A stretch of DNA of 64,000 bases from Prinsepia uniflora (taxonomy: Eukaryota > Streptophyta > Magnoliopsida > Rosales > Rosaceae). Each line of letters opens with the position of its first letter. Positions within the stretch are counted from its first letter, which is position 1. Of this stretch, positions 1 to 9,824 are shown one piece after another. The stretch lies in contig CM064871.1 in the NCBI GenBank assembly GCA_032719365.1, forward strand, positions 64,926,416 through 64,990,415. Direction: 5' to 3'. The translations under genes were made by a program, and so were the position numbers. The notes below the pieces were generated by a model. That model saw only the letters and a program-made list of their open reading frames with translations, was not told where the DNA came from and did not search any database.

Positions 1-199
1 ATCTTGAATTCGTGGAGCCCTCCAAACGGCAAGAAACCAGAAATGGGCACCTCATTGGTCTCTTTCTTGACAGCGAAGTCTCCCGCCAAAAAGAACTCAT
101 TGATTCAAGCAAAGAAAGAAAGCCCATGCTACTCACTGCTCACTGCTCACTGCTCACTACTCATTCATTCTTCTTCGTACTGTTTTCCCCAACATGATG
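1..199. other. Left flank of the Tat element, no gene seen
   Basis: Host DNA to the left of the Tat insertion. It includes a short run of CTCACTG-type repeats near 130-165 and ends in TGATG (195-199), the target duplication matched at 17650-17654. Small open frames here show no recognisable protein. The pre-insertion locus would continue at 17655. Confidence 0.6.
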
Positions 200-689
200 T
201 GTTCGTACCTAAACTGGTCGGCCTGGTCAAAATCCCGAACCAATCTGACCTGCTCCTGCTCCACCAGCCCCAGGCAAGTCTCAGATTACGCTAACAAAGC
301 CAAGAACGACATAGGAAGACCAAACCTGGTCGGCAAGGCTTACTGACAAGTCATAAATGCTATCCGGGACCACCACAGGACACCTGTCAAACTCCTAGAG
401 GCAGCAACATTTATCCCACATTGACAAACACCAACAAACACATTCAATGCTACTATAAATACAAGGGCATCCCCCTCCAAAAGGTAATGACAATCTTGCC
501 CTCACGCTGTCTAAATTACAACAGTACCCTTCTACCTAACTGACTTAGGCATCGGAGACTGTTCGGCCGGCATCACACCGGTGTCCCTTTGCATTTACCC
601 TCTTCCTGTGCAGGCCACAATATTTCGGAGGGGATCGCGAAGGAAGCTCAGCGAGGCAGGAGTAGGTTGATCCATTTCTTGCATCAACA
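200..689 (+). repeat. 5' LTR of the Tat element
   Basis: 490 bp, starting TGTTCGTACC and ending GCATCAACA. It matches 17160-17649 with no indels. I see two differences: C at 402 against T in the 3' copy, and G at 655 against A. That indicates a recent insertion. Confidence 0.97.
453..462 (+). promoter_or_regulatory. TATA box of the Tat LTR
   Basis: CTATAAATAC lies about 255 bp into the LTR in a pyrimidine/A-rich stretch. It is the best candidate for the sense promoter, with a predicted start near 490. The same box is in the 3' LTR around 17413-17422. Confidence 0.65.
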
Positions 690-692
690 GAT

Positions 693-710
693 TGGCGCCG
701 TCTGTGGGAA
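693..710 (+). other. Primer binding site of the Tat element
   Basis: TGGCGCCGTCTGTGGGAA begins 3 nt after the LTR end. TGG at the start complements a tRNA CCA tail, and the first eight or nine bases fit the 3' end of plant tRNA-Asp, but the rest fits less well, so I leave the tRNA unassigned. Confidence 0.85.
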
Positions 711-770
711 TCTGAAACAACAGCCCACGCTCTCTCACCAGATCAGCCGTCCCGAGTCGTACCAAAGGTC

Positions 771-3700
771 ATGTCGGACGAGCGAGATGAAGGAGAGCTC
801 AATCACACCCCCTTCACTAGGGGAAACGCAACCGGGAGCGTCCCAGATGCCTACCGGCAAACTCTGGACGACTTAATGCGCGAGGTGGCCGCGCTGAAGG
901 CCCACAATGCCAAAATCGACGCGAAGAACCAACTCCTAACGGAGCAATACGCAAACATGGTTGCCCTCGTGAGGATGTCCCAGCGCGAGGGGCAACCGGG
1001 AGGGGAATTGGCCGACCACTTACGGGTCGAGGAGAGACAGGCCGACAGGCCACACGCTGCACACCTTGTAGTCGAGAGGTCATCGGATCAGCCGCGGAGA
1101 CAGCAAAGGCCGAACCCTGCTTCCTCCGGTCGCCTCCTCATCCAACCAACGGGGGCAGGACCTTCAGGAACCAAGATCTACCGCGATGCCCCACAGCTGC
1201 TGGAAGAACGCCAAGTCGTGCCAGCTAGGCTCTCCTACGAAACGTCAGATGAACGGACCTCGTCAGTGCGGCATCACGGCTCAACCGACCGCCAGGTCGC
1301 CACGGAACACCCGGACCACGGGCCGAGGGACAGAGGTTGCCAGACAACCAAGAAGAGCGAAACCCACTCACGGGAGCGTCCGGACGAAACCGACTCAACG
1401 GCCGGTAGTTACTCCCAGGGTAGAGAAGCGAGGGTCCGCCAGGACAAGGGCCGACGGCCGAATGAGACTCCTACCCAACTGCCCAGCGGTCAGAGCGCAG
1501 AGATTGAGGCCCTCCTGAAAAGAGTACGTGCCTTGGAAGCAAAGGAGGATAGGAGCAAGGCGCCAGCCTTGAAGAAGGCCAACCCCGGTCCTTTCTCGGA
1601 AAGACTCCTCCGCTCCCGTCACAGAACTGGGGTCAAGCCCCTCAAGATTGCCCTATACACCGGGAAAGGGGACCCCAACACCCACTGGAACAACTACACT
1701 TCTGCCTTGGCATACCGCGATGCCTCGGAAGACGAACAGTGCCTCATTTTCAGCTCCACCCTCACCGACGCGGCCTTGAACTGGTTCTACCGTCTGCCGC
1801 CAGGCACGATCGATTCCCTTGAGGATCTACACTCTACATTCTTAAGTCAGTTCATGATCCAAACAGTCAGGCTCGTGTCCACGGACGATCTGTTCTCCAT
1901 CAGACAGAGGGAGGACGAGACCCTCCAAAAATATGCCGCAAGGTTTAGCTTAGAGTACTCCCGCTGCCAGGATATAGACGACAAGGCCGCATTCAATGCC
2001 TTTCGGAGCGGTCTCAAAGAGTCTCCTTTCAAATACGCGGCCCATACGGAAGAGTGGGGAAGCTATGCCGAACTTATGAGAAGGGCCAGCATCCATGCGA
2101 AGGCCGAGTTCTTCCACACTCCTCCGAAGGAGAGCAGAGTCACTCAGCCCAACCCCCCAACCACAAGCTCGGGAAGGGCTCAACAAAACTCCCGTGGTCA
2201 CGACGACAGTCGCTCCGAGACCGGGAAGAGGAAGCTTCACTTTGATTCTCGCAATCAGGAGAAGCGGGGACGTTCAGGTCGCAACGACCGCGATTTTCAC
2301 CGCGGAAACCCCCAGGAAGGCAGAGGATTGGTATCAGAGGGCGCAGGCCCCAGGCGCCAGTTCGAAACATACACGATCCTAAACACGACGCTCGACAATG
2401 TCCTATTGAGTGTGGAGGAGATGATCCCGAAGCCCAAGCCAAGAAACCCAAACTACCGACCCGTCACCAACAAGGAGGCATTTTGCCAGTACCACAAGTA
2501 CAATGGGCACACCATTGAGGAATGCATCGCCTTCAAGGACATAGTCGAACAGCTAGTCCGTGATGGCAGACTCGATCAATTTGTGACCCGAGCACAGGCC
2601 GCCCCGGCGCGCCTTCAGATCAACACCATCAGTGGAGGCCCGACCTTATCTTCCCCCGTCACCTCAAACCGGGCCAGGAAGAGCTTCAACAGGGCTTCGC
2701 AATCCAGCCAGGTACTCAACATCGGCGCCAGCCGACCCGGCAAGATCGCAAAGACCGGATGGAAACCTATCAGCTTCTCGGAGGAGGAGGAGCGGGGCAT
2801 CGTTTTTCCCCATGACGATCCCCTGATCGTCCGGGCGCTAATATCAAACTGCGACGTAGGTCGCATTCTCGTCGACACCGGCAGTTCAGTCAATGTACTT
2901 TTTCGGGATACTTTTCAGAGAATGGGTTTGAATGAGAAAGAGTTAGACCGCAAGGTCACGTCTCTTCTTGGTTTTTCAGGAGATTCAGTCCTCCCCCGGG
3001 GGATTATCACTTTACCAATCACCATGGGCTCCGAGCCCCTCACCACCACCACACTGACTACTTTTCTTGTGGTCGATTGCCCAACAGCTTACAACGCGAT
3101 CCTCGGTCGGGGCCTGCTCAACCAGATACGAGCCATCGTATCCACTCACCTCCTGCTTATGAAATTCCCAACACCTTTGGGGCCGGGCCAGGTACAGGGA
3201 GACCAGCTCTCAGCCCGGACGTGTTATGCCACCTCTCTGACTAAAACCAACCGGAGGCCGACCGAGACAACAGAGACGCTCACGGTCACCGAATCGGCAC
3301 TCGGTGACGACCCTGTGGAGGCAGGATACATAGAAAAGCTCAGGGACAGCCCCCCGGAAGACCCCCGCGACTTGGCTCACACGCCCCATGCGGAGCCGGT
3401 GGAAGAGACAGAGACAATCCCTCTTTCCAGTGAACACGGGGACCGCCAGGTTCGAATCGGCTCGAAACTCAGGCCCGACATCCGCTCCGAACTCATCCAG
3501 TTCCTCCAGGACAACGCTGAAGTGTTTGCATGGTCCTATGCGGACATGCCCGGCATTTCCGCCGAGGTGATCTGCCACCGGCTCACCATCGATCCCACCT
3601 TCAGGCCAGTCGCCCAGAAGCAACGAAGCTATGATGCGGAAAGGCAAATGGCCATGCAGGCCGAAATCACGAAGCTCAGCACGATTCACTTCGTCCGAAA

Positions 3701-6681
3701 GGCCATATACGCTGCATGGGTCGCCAACGTGGTCCTAGTCAAGAAACCTACGGGACTCTGGCGAATGTGTATCGATTTCACGGACTTAAACAAGGCATGT
3801 CCGAAGGACAACTTCCCACTTCCCAAAATCGACATGCTGGTGGACGCTACGGCGGGACATGAGTTGCTCAGTTTCATGGACGCCTATTCGGGCTACAATC
3901 AGATACTAATGAATCCGGACGACCAGATCCACACAAGCTTCCGGACCAACTTGGGAGTCTATTGTTATAATGTCATGCCTTTTGGCCTGAAGAATGCGGG
4001 GGCAACTTATCAACGCCTTGTTAACTTCATGTTTGCCGACCAGATTGGCAAAACCATGGAGGTATACGTGGATGACATGCTTGTAAAAAGCAGGACAGCA
4101 GGCGAACACGTTCCTAACCTGGCCAGAATGTTCAAGGTCCTCAAACACTACAAGATGCGTCTCAACCCTGCCAAGTGCGTTTTCGGCCTGGGTTCGGGCA
4201 AGTTTCTAGGGTACATGATCAGTCAGAGAGGAATCGAGGCCAACCTTGAAAAAAATCAAGGCTATCATGGACATGCAACCCCCTCAGACACACAAGGACA
4301 TCCAGAGCCTCACTGGGCGAGTAGCAGCCCTCACAAGATTCATATCCAAGGCGACGGATAAGTGCACTCCTTTCTTTAAGGCATCTAAAAGCAAGGGAAA
4401 AAGGGTCAACTGGACGGACGAGTGCAACAAGGCATTCGTGGAGCTCAAGCGGTACATGAGCAGCGCACCGCTCTTAACCCGACCAGAGATGGGGGAACAC
4501 CTTTTCCTTTACCTATCAGTATCCACCTCCGCAGTGAGCTCAGTCCTAGTCACCCGGAGGGCAGGTGCCGAGAACCCGGTCTACTACGTTAGCAAGGCTC
4601 TGCAAGACGCAGAAACAAGATACCCCGACTTGGAGAAGCTGGCACTTGCACTGGTAGTAACGGCACGGCGACTGCGCCCATACTTTCAAGCACACGAAAT
4701 CAAGGTCGTCACTAATAAACCTCTCCGGCAGGTCCTCCAGAAACCCGACATCTAGGGCAGACTGATTAAGTGGGCAATTGAGCTCAGCGAGTTCGACATT
4801 AACTATGTGGCAAAGACTGCCGAAAAGGGACAAGCAGTGGCTGACTTCGTCGCCGATTACTCTTACCAACCCACCCAGTGCATGCCGCCCGAGGATACCA
4901 GCAGGCAGAATCTTCCCGCCAGGGAAGGAGAAGGACCATCTACTTCTGGTATCGACCCCACACGGCCCTGTTGGACGCTGTTCGTCGACGGTTCAGCCTG
5001 CCACAACGGGTCGGGGGCCGGCTTAGTACTCACCTCCCCCGACCAAGTCAAGCTAGAGTACGCTATAAGGTTCAGCTTCCGAGCATCCAACAACGAGGCA
5101 GAATACGAGGCTCTACTGGCTGGCCTACGTCTCGCCAGAGACATGGAGGCCCAGCAACTACGCATTTTCAGCGACTCCCAACTAGTCGTCAGCCAGATCA
5201 ACGACAATTTCGAGGCCAAGGACGCCTCCATGACACTCTACTTGGCCCTCGCCAGGCAACTACTTGGGTCGTTCACGAACTTTGAGGTTGCAAAGATCCC
5301 ACGATCGGAAAACGGCCATGCCGATGCCCTGGCTCGACTGGCATCCTCACTTGATGACAAAGAAGGGAGACAAGTTTTAGTCGAAGTCCAACACAGGCCT
5401 AGCACCAGACCGAACCCTGTATACACCATCAACACCAGCCCGACATGGATGGACCCCATCAGGGCCTACCTACATGATGGCTCTCTCCCAGAAGATAGGC
5501 TGGAGGCCAAGAAAATCAGGCGGCAGGCCACTCGCTACACCATTCAGCACGATCATCTGTATAAGCGAGGATTCACCACCCCGCTGCTAAAGTGCCTCAC
5601 GCCGGAACAAGGAGACTACGTTCTCCGAGAAATGCACGAAGGCATATGCGGAGACCATTCGGGCGCACGCACTTTGGCACACAAGGCATTCCGCCAGGGA
5701 TACTTCTGGCCAACAATGCTCGCAGATGCCACTGCCCTCACACAGCAATGCGACAGGTGTCAGCGACACGCCCAGATCCCTCACTTGCCAGCCGAACCCC
5801 TCACTTCCATGATGAGCCCATGGCCATTCTCGCAGTGGGGACTCGACCTCATCGGGCCAATGCCTACGGGCAAAGGCAGGGTAAACTTCGCTGTGGTGGC
5901 AGTAGACTATTTTACTAAATGGGCGGAGGCGAAACCCCTCGCGTCCATCATAGCAGCGCAGATCGAATCATTCATATATCAGAACATCATTTGCCGCTTC
6001 GGGATCCCACACACCATCGTGACCGATAACGGGAAACAGTTCGACTGCAATCGCTTCAAGGCATTCTGCCAAACATACGGTATACAGCTTCTCTTCGCAT
6101 CCCCTGCACACCCCCAGTCCAACGGCCAAGTGGAGGCCGTCAATAAAAATATCAAGTACAACCTGAAAAAGCGCCTGGACGAAGACAAGGGCAAATGGGC
6201 AGACATAATCAACGACGTCCTTTGGTCGCACCGTACTTCATACAAAACGGCCACAAACGAAACGCCCTTTGCCCTAGCTTTTGGGTCAGAGGCCGTGATC
6301 CCCGTGGAGATCGGAGAAACATCATACCGTGTCATCTCGTACGATCCGAACACCAACGATCAGCAGATTGCCCTCAACCTCGATCTAGTTGAGGAAAGAC
6401 GAGACCAAGCTAACCTGAAGAACATGGCCTACAAGCGGCGTGTTGCTAGATACTACGACTCGAGGGTCCGACACAGAAGTTTCAGGGTGGGGGACTTGGT
6501 CCTCCGCAAAGTTAACAATGGCACCAGGGACTAGGCAGCCGGCACCTTTGCCCCAAACTGGGAAGGACCATACACCGTGGCAAGAGTCTGCCGAGAGGGG
6601 ACTTACGAGCTGCAAAATTCCGAAGGGAAGACACTTCCACATCCCTGGAACGTGGACCATCTCAAGTATTACTATAGATAG
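771..6681 (+). pseudogene. Tat gag-pol polyprotein, broken by one frameshift and two stops
   Basis: The first frame (771-4361) holds an N-terminal coiled coil (residues about 30-75), the retrotransposon gag core (about nt 1626-2060), a knuckle-like C-x2-H-x4-H-x4-C motif (2483-2527), an aspartic protease with DTG (2874-2882) and a reverse transcriptase with YVDD (4065-4076). At an A7 run (4249-4255) the frame is lost; homology continues one base over. It then meets TAG at 4753-4755, at the end of the first RNase H domain. The same frame reopens with the plant-type RNase H (about 4966-5345; conserved D, E, D, D in DGS, EAEYEA, SDSQ, HADAL) and integrase (HHCC finger about 5630-5780; D, D, E in GLDLIGP, TDNGKQF, NGQVEAV). 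A TAG at 6532-6534 cuts off the integrase C-terminal GPY-type module, whose frame stays open to a normal end near 6681. A single polyprotein of about 1,970 codons was expected. The copy cannot make intact Pol. Confidence 0.93.
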
Positions 6682-6991
6682 GTTGTTGTAAAACGCCGCA
6701 AGGCGCACGGCCCACGACCATTTTTTGTAAACATGTTCTGGCATACCCAGACTGATCTATGAAGAACTTTCATCAAATGATCGATTCAAGTTTTGTTACA
6801 AACCTTCCCAAGGCGTACTTTCCCGGTCTATGTTCTAAAACTGACGGGTACCATCGGCCATTAGTGGCCGACTTACCAAGCCTACAGTCCCCAATTATGG
6901 TCTTAGTCTGACACACTTGGTGCTTATTTCAAATCCAAACACATCAGTTGCCAAAATATCTGTTTATTAAACTAAGGTCACATTACACAGG
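6682..6991. other. Region after integrase in the Tat element
   Basis: No coding signal. It carries TTTATT at 6963-6968 (AATAAA on the minus strand), a plausible polyadenylation signal for the antisense gene that ends at 9825. It ends with ACAGG (6987-6991), the target duplication of the solo LTR that follows. Confidence 0.5.
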
Positions 6992-7451
6992 TGTAACACC
7001 CCGGAAATTCGAGGATTCCCATATTGTACTTTAATGTGTGATTTGACGATTTTACCCTTGTGAATGGTATGGTCAATTGATGACTTTTTGATTGATGAAC
7101 TAAATGAACTTTGACCTATGACCGTGACGTAGTTCGGGACGTCACGAGTTCATAGACAGGTGGCACGTCCAATTCGGACGATCAGGGTAAAAGTTATGAC
7201 TATCGGAAGTTCAGGGGCATTACCGTAATTTGGACTCTCGGGGAAAAATGTTGACTTTTCTTTTGACAACTAATTTTCAGTTGACTCAAGGACTGTTGGG
7301 TAGGCCTCGACGTCCTGAGTCCGTAGACAGGCGGCACGCCGAAATCGGACTTCGTACGAGGAAGTTATGGTCAGAAACGTGAATTCGGGAAGTTCGTGTC
7401 TCGGTTTTCGTGTCGAATATTATATTCAGGAAATCTGATTGGAGGACACCT

Positions 7452-7475
7452 GGTGAGTGACAAGTGTCACTCACC
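7452..7475 (+). other. 11-bp-arm hairpin near the LTR start
   Basis: GGTGAGTGACA, AG, TGTCACTCACC: perfect arms around a 2-nt centre. The same hairpin occurs in the right-hand LTR of the full element (about 42594-42617), and longer or variant forms occur in other subfamilies (30901-30934 and 49183-49216). Confidence 0.8.
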
Positions 7476-8149
7476 CATTGGCTAGATTGGATCAGATCCA
7501 CTATTGGATTAATTAACATTTAAATCAGCTTTAAATTCCAGCCCTTGGATTGAAAACTCCTGATCTAATCTGAGCCCTTGATCTAATCTTGGAGATCAAA
7601 TCTGGGCCGTCCGTTTCCTTCCCTCCATTTCTTTATAATTCCTACCCGAATCGCACACTCTGTCCATTTCGATCAAGCATCCCAGCTAATCACCCACTCA
7701 CTGTGTCTGCGTATTGGGGGACTCCCTGGAGAGGCTGTGTGGCGGCAGTGATCACGGCGGAGGACGGCGGCGAGGAAGGAAGCAGGGGAAACCGTGACGG
7801 TTTTCAAACCCAGATTTTGGTAATCCATTTCCCACGTTTAGTTTTGTTTTTGATGGATCCTAATCGACTCTAGGGACTGCCAGGAACCTTCTGCGATTGA
7901 ACTCGTGGCCGGAGGAGCTCAGGGCGGTGACTAAACGGCGACGGAAACCGGTTCTGTTCTTCGAGGTAGGCCCTCGATCCTATCGGTTTTTCTCCATTCT
8001 TTTTACACTGAACCAATCTAGGGACTCAGACGGGTAGTTAGGAATTTAAAGGAACGAAAATGATCCAGAAATGAAGTTATGGCAACCGGGTCATGATCGC
8101 GGGTCTGATCGACCCGAGTTGCAGGTATTCGGGTCAACCCGTCTGAGGA

Positions 8150-8470
8150 CAGCGGTGATGACGTGGACCAACCGTGAGCCGACACGTGTCACATGTCAGT
8201 GCACAGTCAGCACTGACATGTCAGTAACGTGGACCAGTCAGGGACTGCCACGTGTCACTGTCATGTCAGTGACGTGGACCAGTGCCGTGCTGACACGTGG
8301 CACATGTCAGATCTGACACGTGGTCTGACAGATCAGTGAGGTGGACTAATCGGATGTTGACACGTGGCACCTGTCAGAGTCTGACACGTCAGACCTAACA
8401 GCTGTCAGATGACGTCAGCATGACGTCATGCTGATGTCAGCAGTGACGTCAGCGATGACGTCAGCATGAA
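8150..8470 (+). repeat. Dense block of ACGT-core and TGTCAG/CTGACA motifs in the LTR
   Basis: About 320 bp with five CACGTG cores, four TGACGTCA palindromes and several TGACGTGG motifs, interleaved with TGTCAG/CTGACA. Counterparts are at about 34196-34530 and 41577-41912. These are classical plant bZIP/bHLH binding cores, but the block is also rich in inverted repeats and lies downstream of the TATA-like box. Confidence 0.7.
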
Positions 8471-9065
8471 CTGTTCCTGCGTTGACCGACACGTTGACCG
8501 GCGCGTGGGGGCGCGTGTGAACAGTGTTTTTGGTGGGACCACCACCACTCTTTAGGTTTCGACGATCCGGATCCAATGGCGGTGGTTTCGGGTCGATCGG
8601 AGATCATTAAGTTGGTCAAATTAAGGTTTATTGCCTTGGGAAGCGCGTTCGGGCGGCTTTCCCGGGCCGGTTTCGACCTAGGCTTTCATGGTTGAATGTT
8701 AGGGGTTTGTATTGACCTTTACGAATACTTTGGACTTGACAGGGATTGTACATTTGTACCAGGACGAGGGTATACGTTCGGTTTCTAGCAGGATTGTACT
8801 GTGAGTGGACCATTTTCTTAAACCCTTGCGTGCATAAATATTTTCTGGTTATTTATACTTATTCACATGCTAAAAACAATAATGGTTTTGAGGATATGGA
8901 AAATATGGTTATGGCATGTTTCACGGTATTTGGGCTTGAGACCCGTCTGATGAAACTTAATGATTGGTTCGGATTTTATCTATGTATATATATGCCTTGC
9001 ATGTGGATATCAACAAAATGCATTTGTTACTGTACTGTATAGATCCTTCCATATTATATTGTCTC

Positions 9066-9270
9066 CTCCGGCGAGGTACCCCGGAGAGGTCACGGGCGTC
9101 TAGTACGTCCAGCGTCTATGACGCTAAGCATCAGGTGATGCTGCATCAGGTGATGCTGTACCCGAACGGGGTTCGGGGATTTAACTCGGAAAATTGAGAC
9201 CCGAGTGGCACGCGTAGCCTTGTGATTGTGACCTTATTGGACGTCAGGGACGTCAGACATCAGGGATGTC
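9066..9270 (+). repeat. Hairpin array in the subfamily A solo LTR
   Basis: Consecutive short inverted repeats: CTCCGG/CCGGAG, AGCGTC-TAT-GACGCT (9111-9125), GCATC-AGGT-GATGC twice (9128-9141, 9143-9156), CCCGAAC-GGG-GTTCGGG (9161-9177), GACGTC-AGG-GACGTC and GACATC-AGG-GATGTC (9256-9270). One member near 9095-9110 has a mismatch. It matches the array at 33409-33596 in reverse orientation. Confidence 0.85.
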
Positions 9271-9784
9271 GGGATTGGAGTGTATAGTGCAGCAACTAAA
9301 ATTATACTTATGGTTTTATTATATGCCTTATGGTTCATATTATATGGTTTATGATTTTGAATTATGATGCACGCATGTTTGGAAAACGGAGGGGTAAATT
9401 ATATGTTTTACTTATCAAACGATTTCATAAACTTGAGTTTCGGTCCACTCACCCTTAATGTTTTGATAACCCCTCCAGGTCGGGAAACTGAGGTAGAGGA
9501 GGAACCAGAGGCTGAGGCATAGATCTACTTCTGCGTACCTGATCCCCTGTTGGGCGGTGTACCCGCAGGTTTACTTTAGAGTCGTGCTCGCAAATTTGTA
9601 ATTTTGGATTTCATTCCCTTGTCTGACATTCGTTTAATTCGGATTTGATGTATGACTTTAATTTGGTTATTTATGCATTTAAATGTTTTGAGGTTAAAAT
9701 TGGTATGAATTATTGGGTGTCAGACGGGAGCAGGGCACGTCCCCTTGTGGTCCCCGTGGGATCGGGGCGGGTCCTGTCAACAGG

Positions 9785-9824
9785 CCTAAGCCAAATTACA
9801 ATGAGATTTAGGATGCGCCCTATA
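9785..9824. other. Spacer between the solo LTR and the antisense stop codon
   Basis: Forty bases of the antisense gene's 3' UTR left between the solo LTR duplication and its stop codon. No other feature is seen. Confidence 0.5.

Larger units (their letters stand above)
6992..9779 (+). mobile_element. Solo LTR of the Tekay family (subfamily A)
   Basis: 2788 bp, TGTAACACCCCGG to GGGTCCTGTCA, flanked by perfect ACAGG duplications (6987-6991 and 9780-9784). It is the same LTR as those of the full Tekay element at 32904-43076, in the opposite orientation in this window. No internal region remains, so it arose by LTR-LTR recombination. A TATA-like TTTATAATT is at 7632-7640. Downstream in the probable leader are an ACGT/TGTCAG-dense block (about 8150-8470) and a hairpin array (9066-9270). 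It lies in what would be the 3' UTR of the Tat antisense gene. Confidence 0.95.

Noticed and set aside
4246..4262. Programmed frameshift at the A7 run in the Tat pol
   Set aside because: The shift needed is +1, not the -1 expected at an A-rich slippery site. One extra A explains it more simply.
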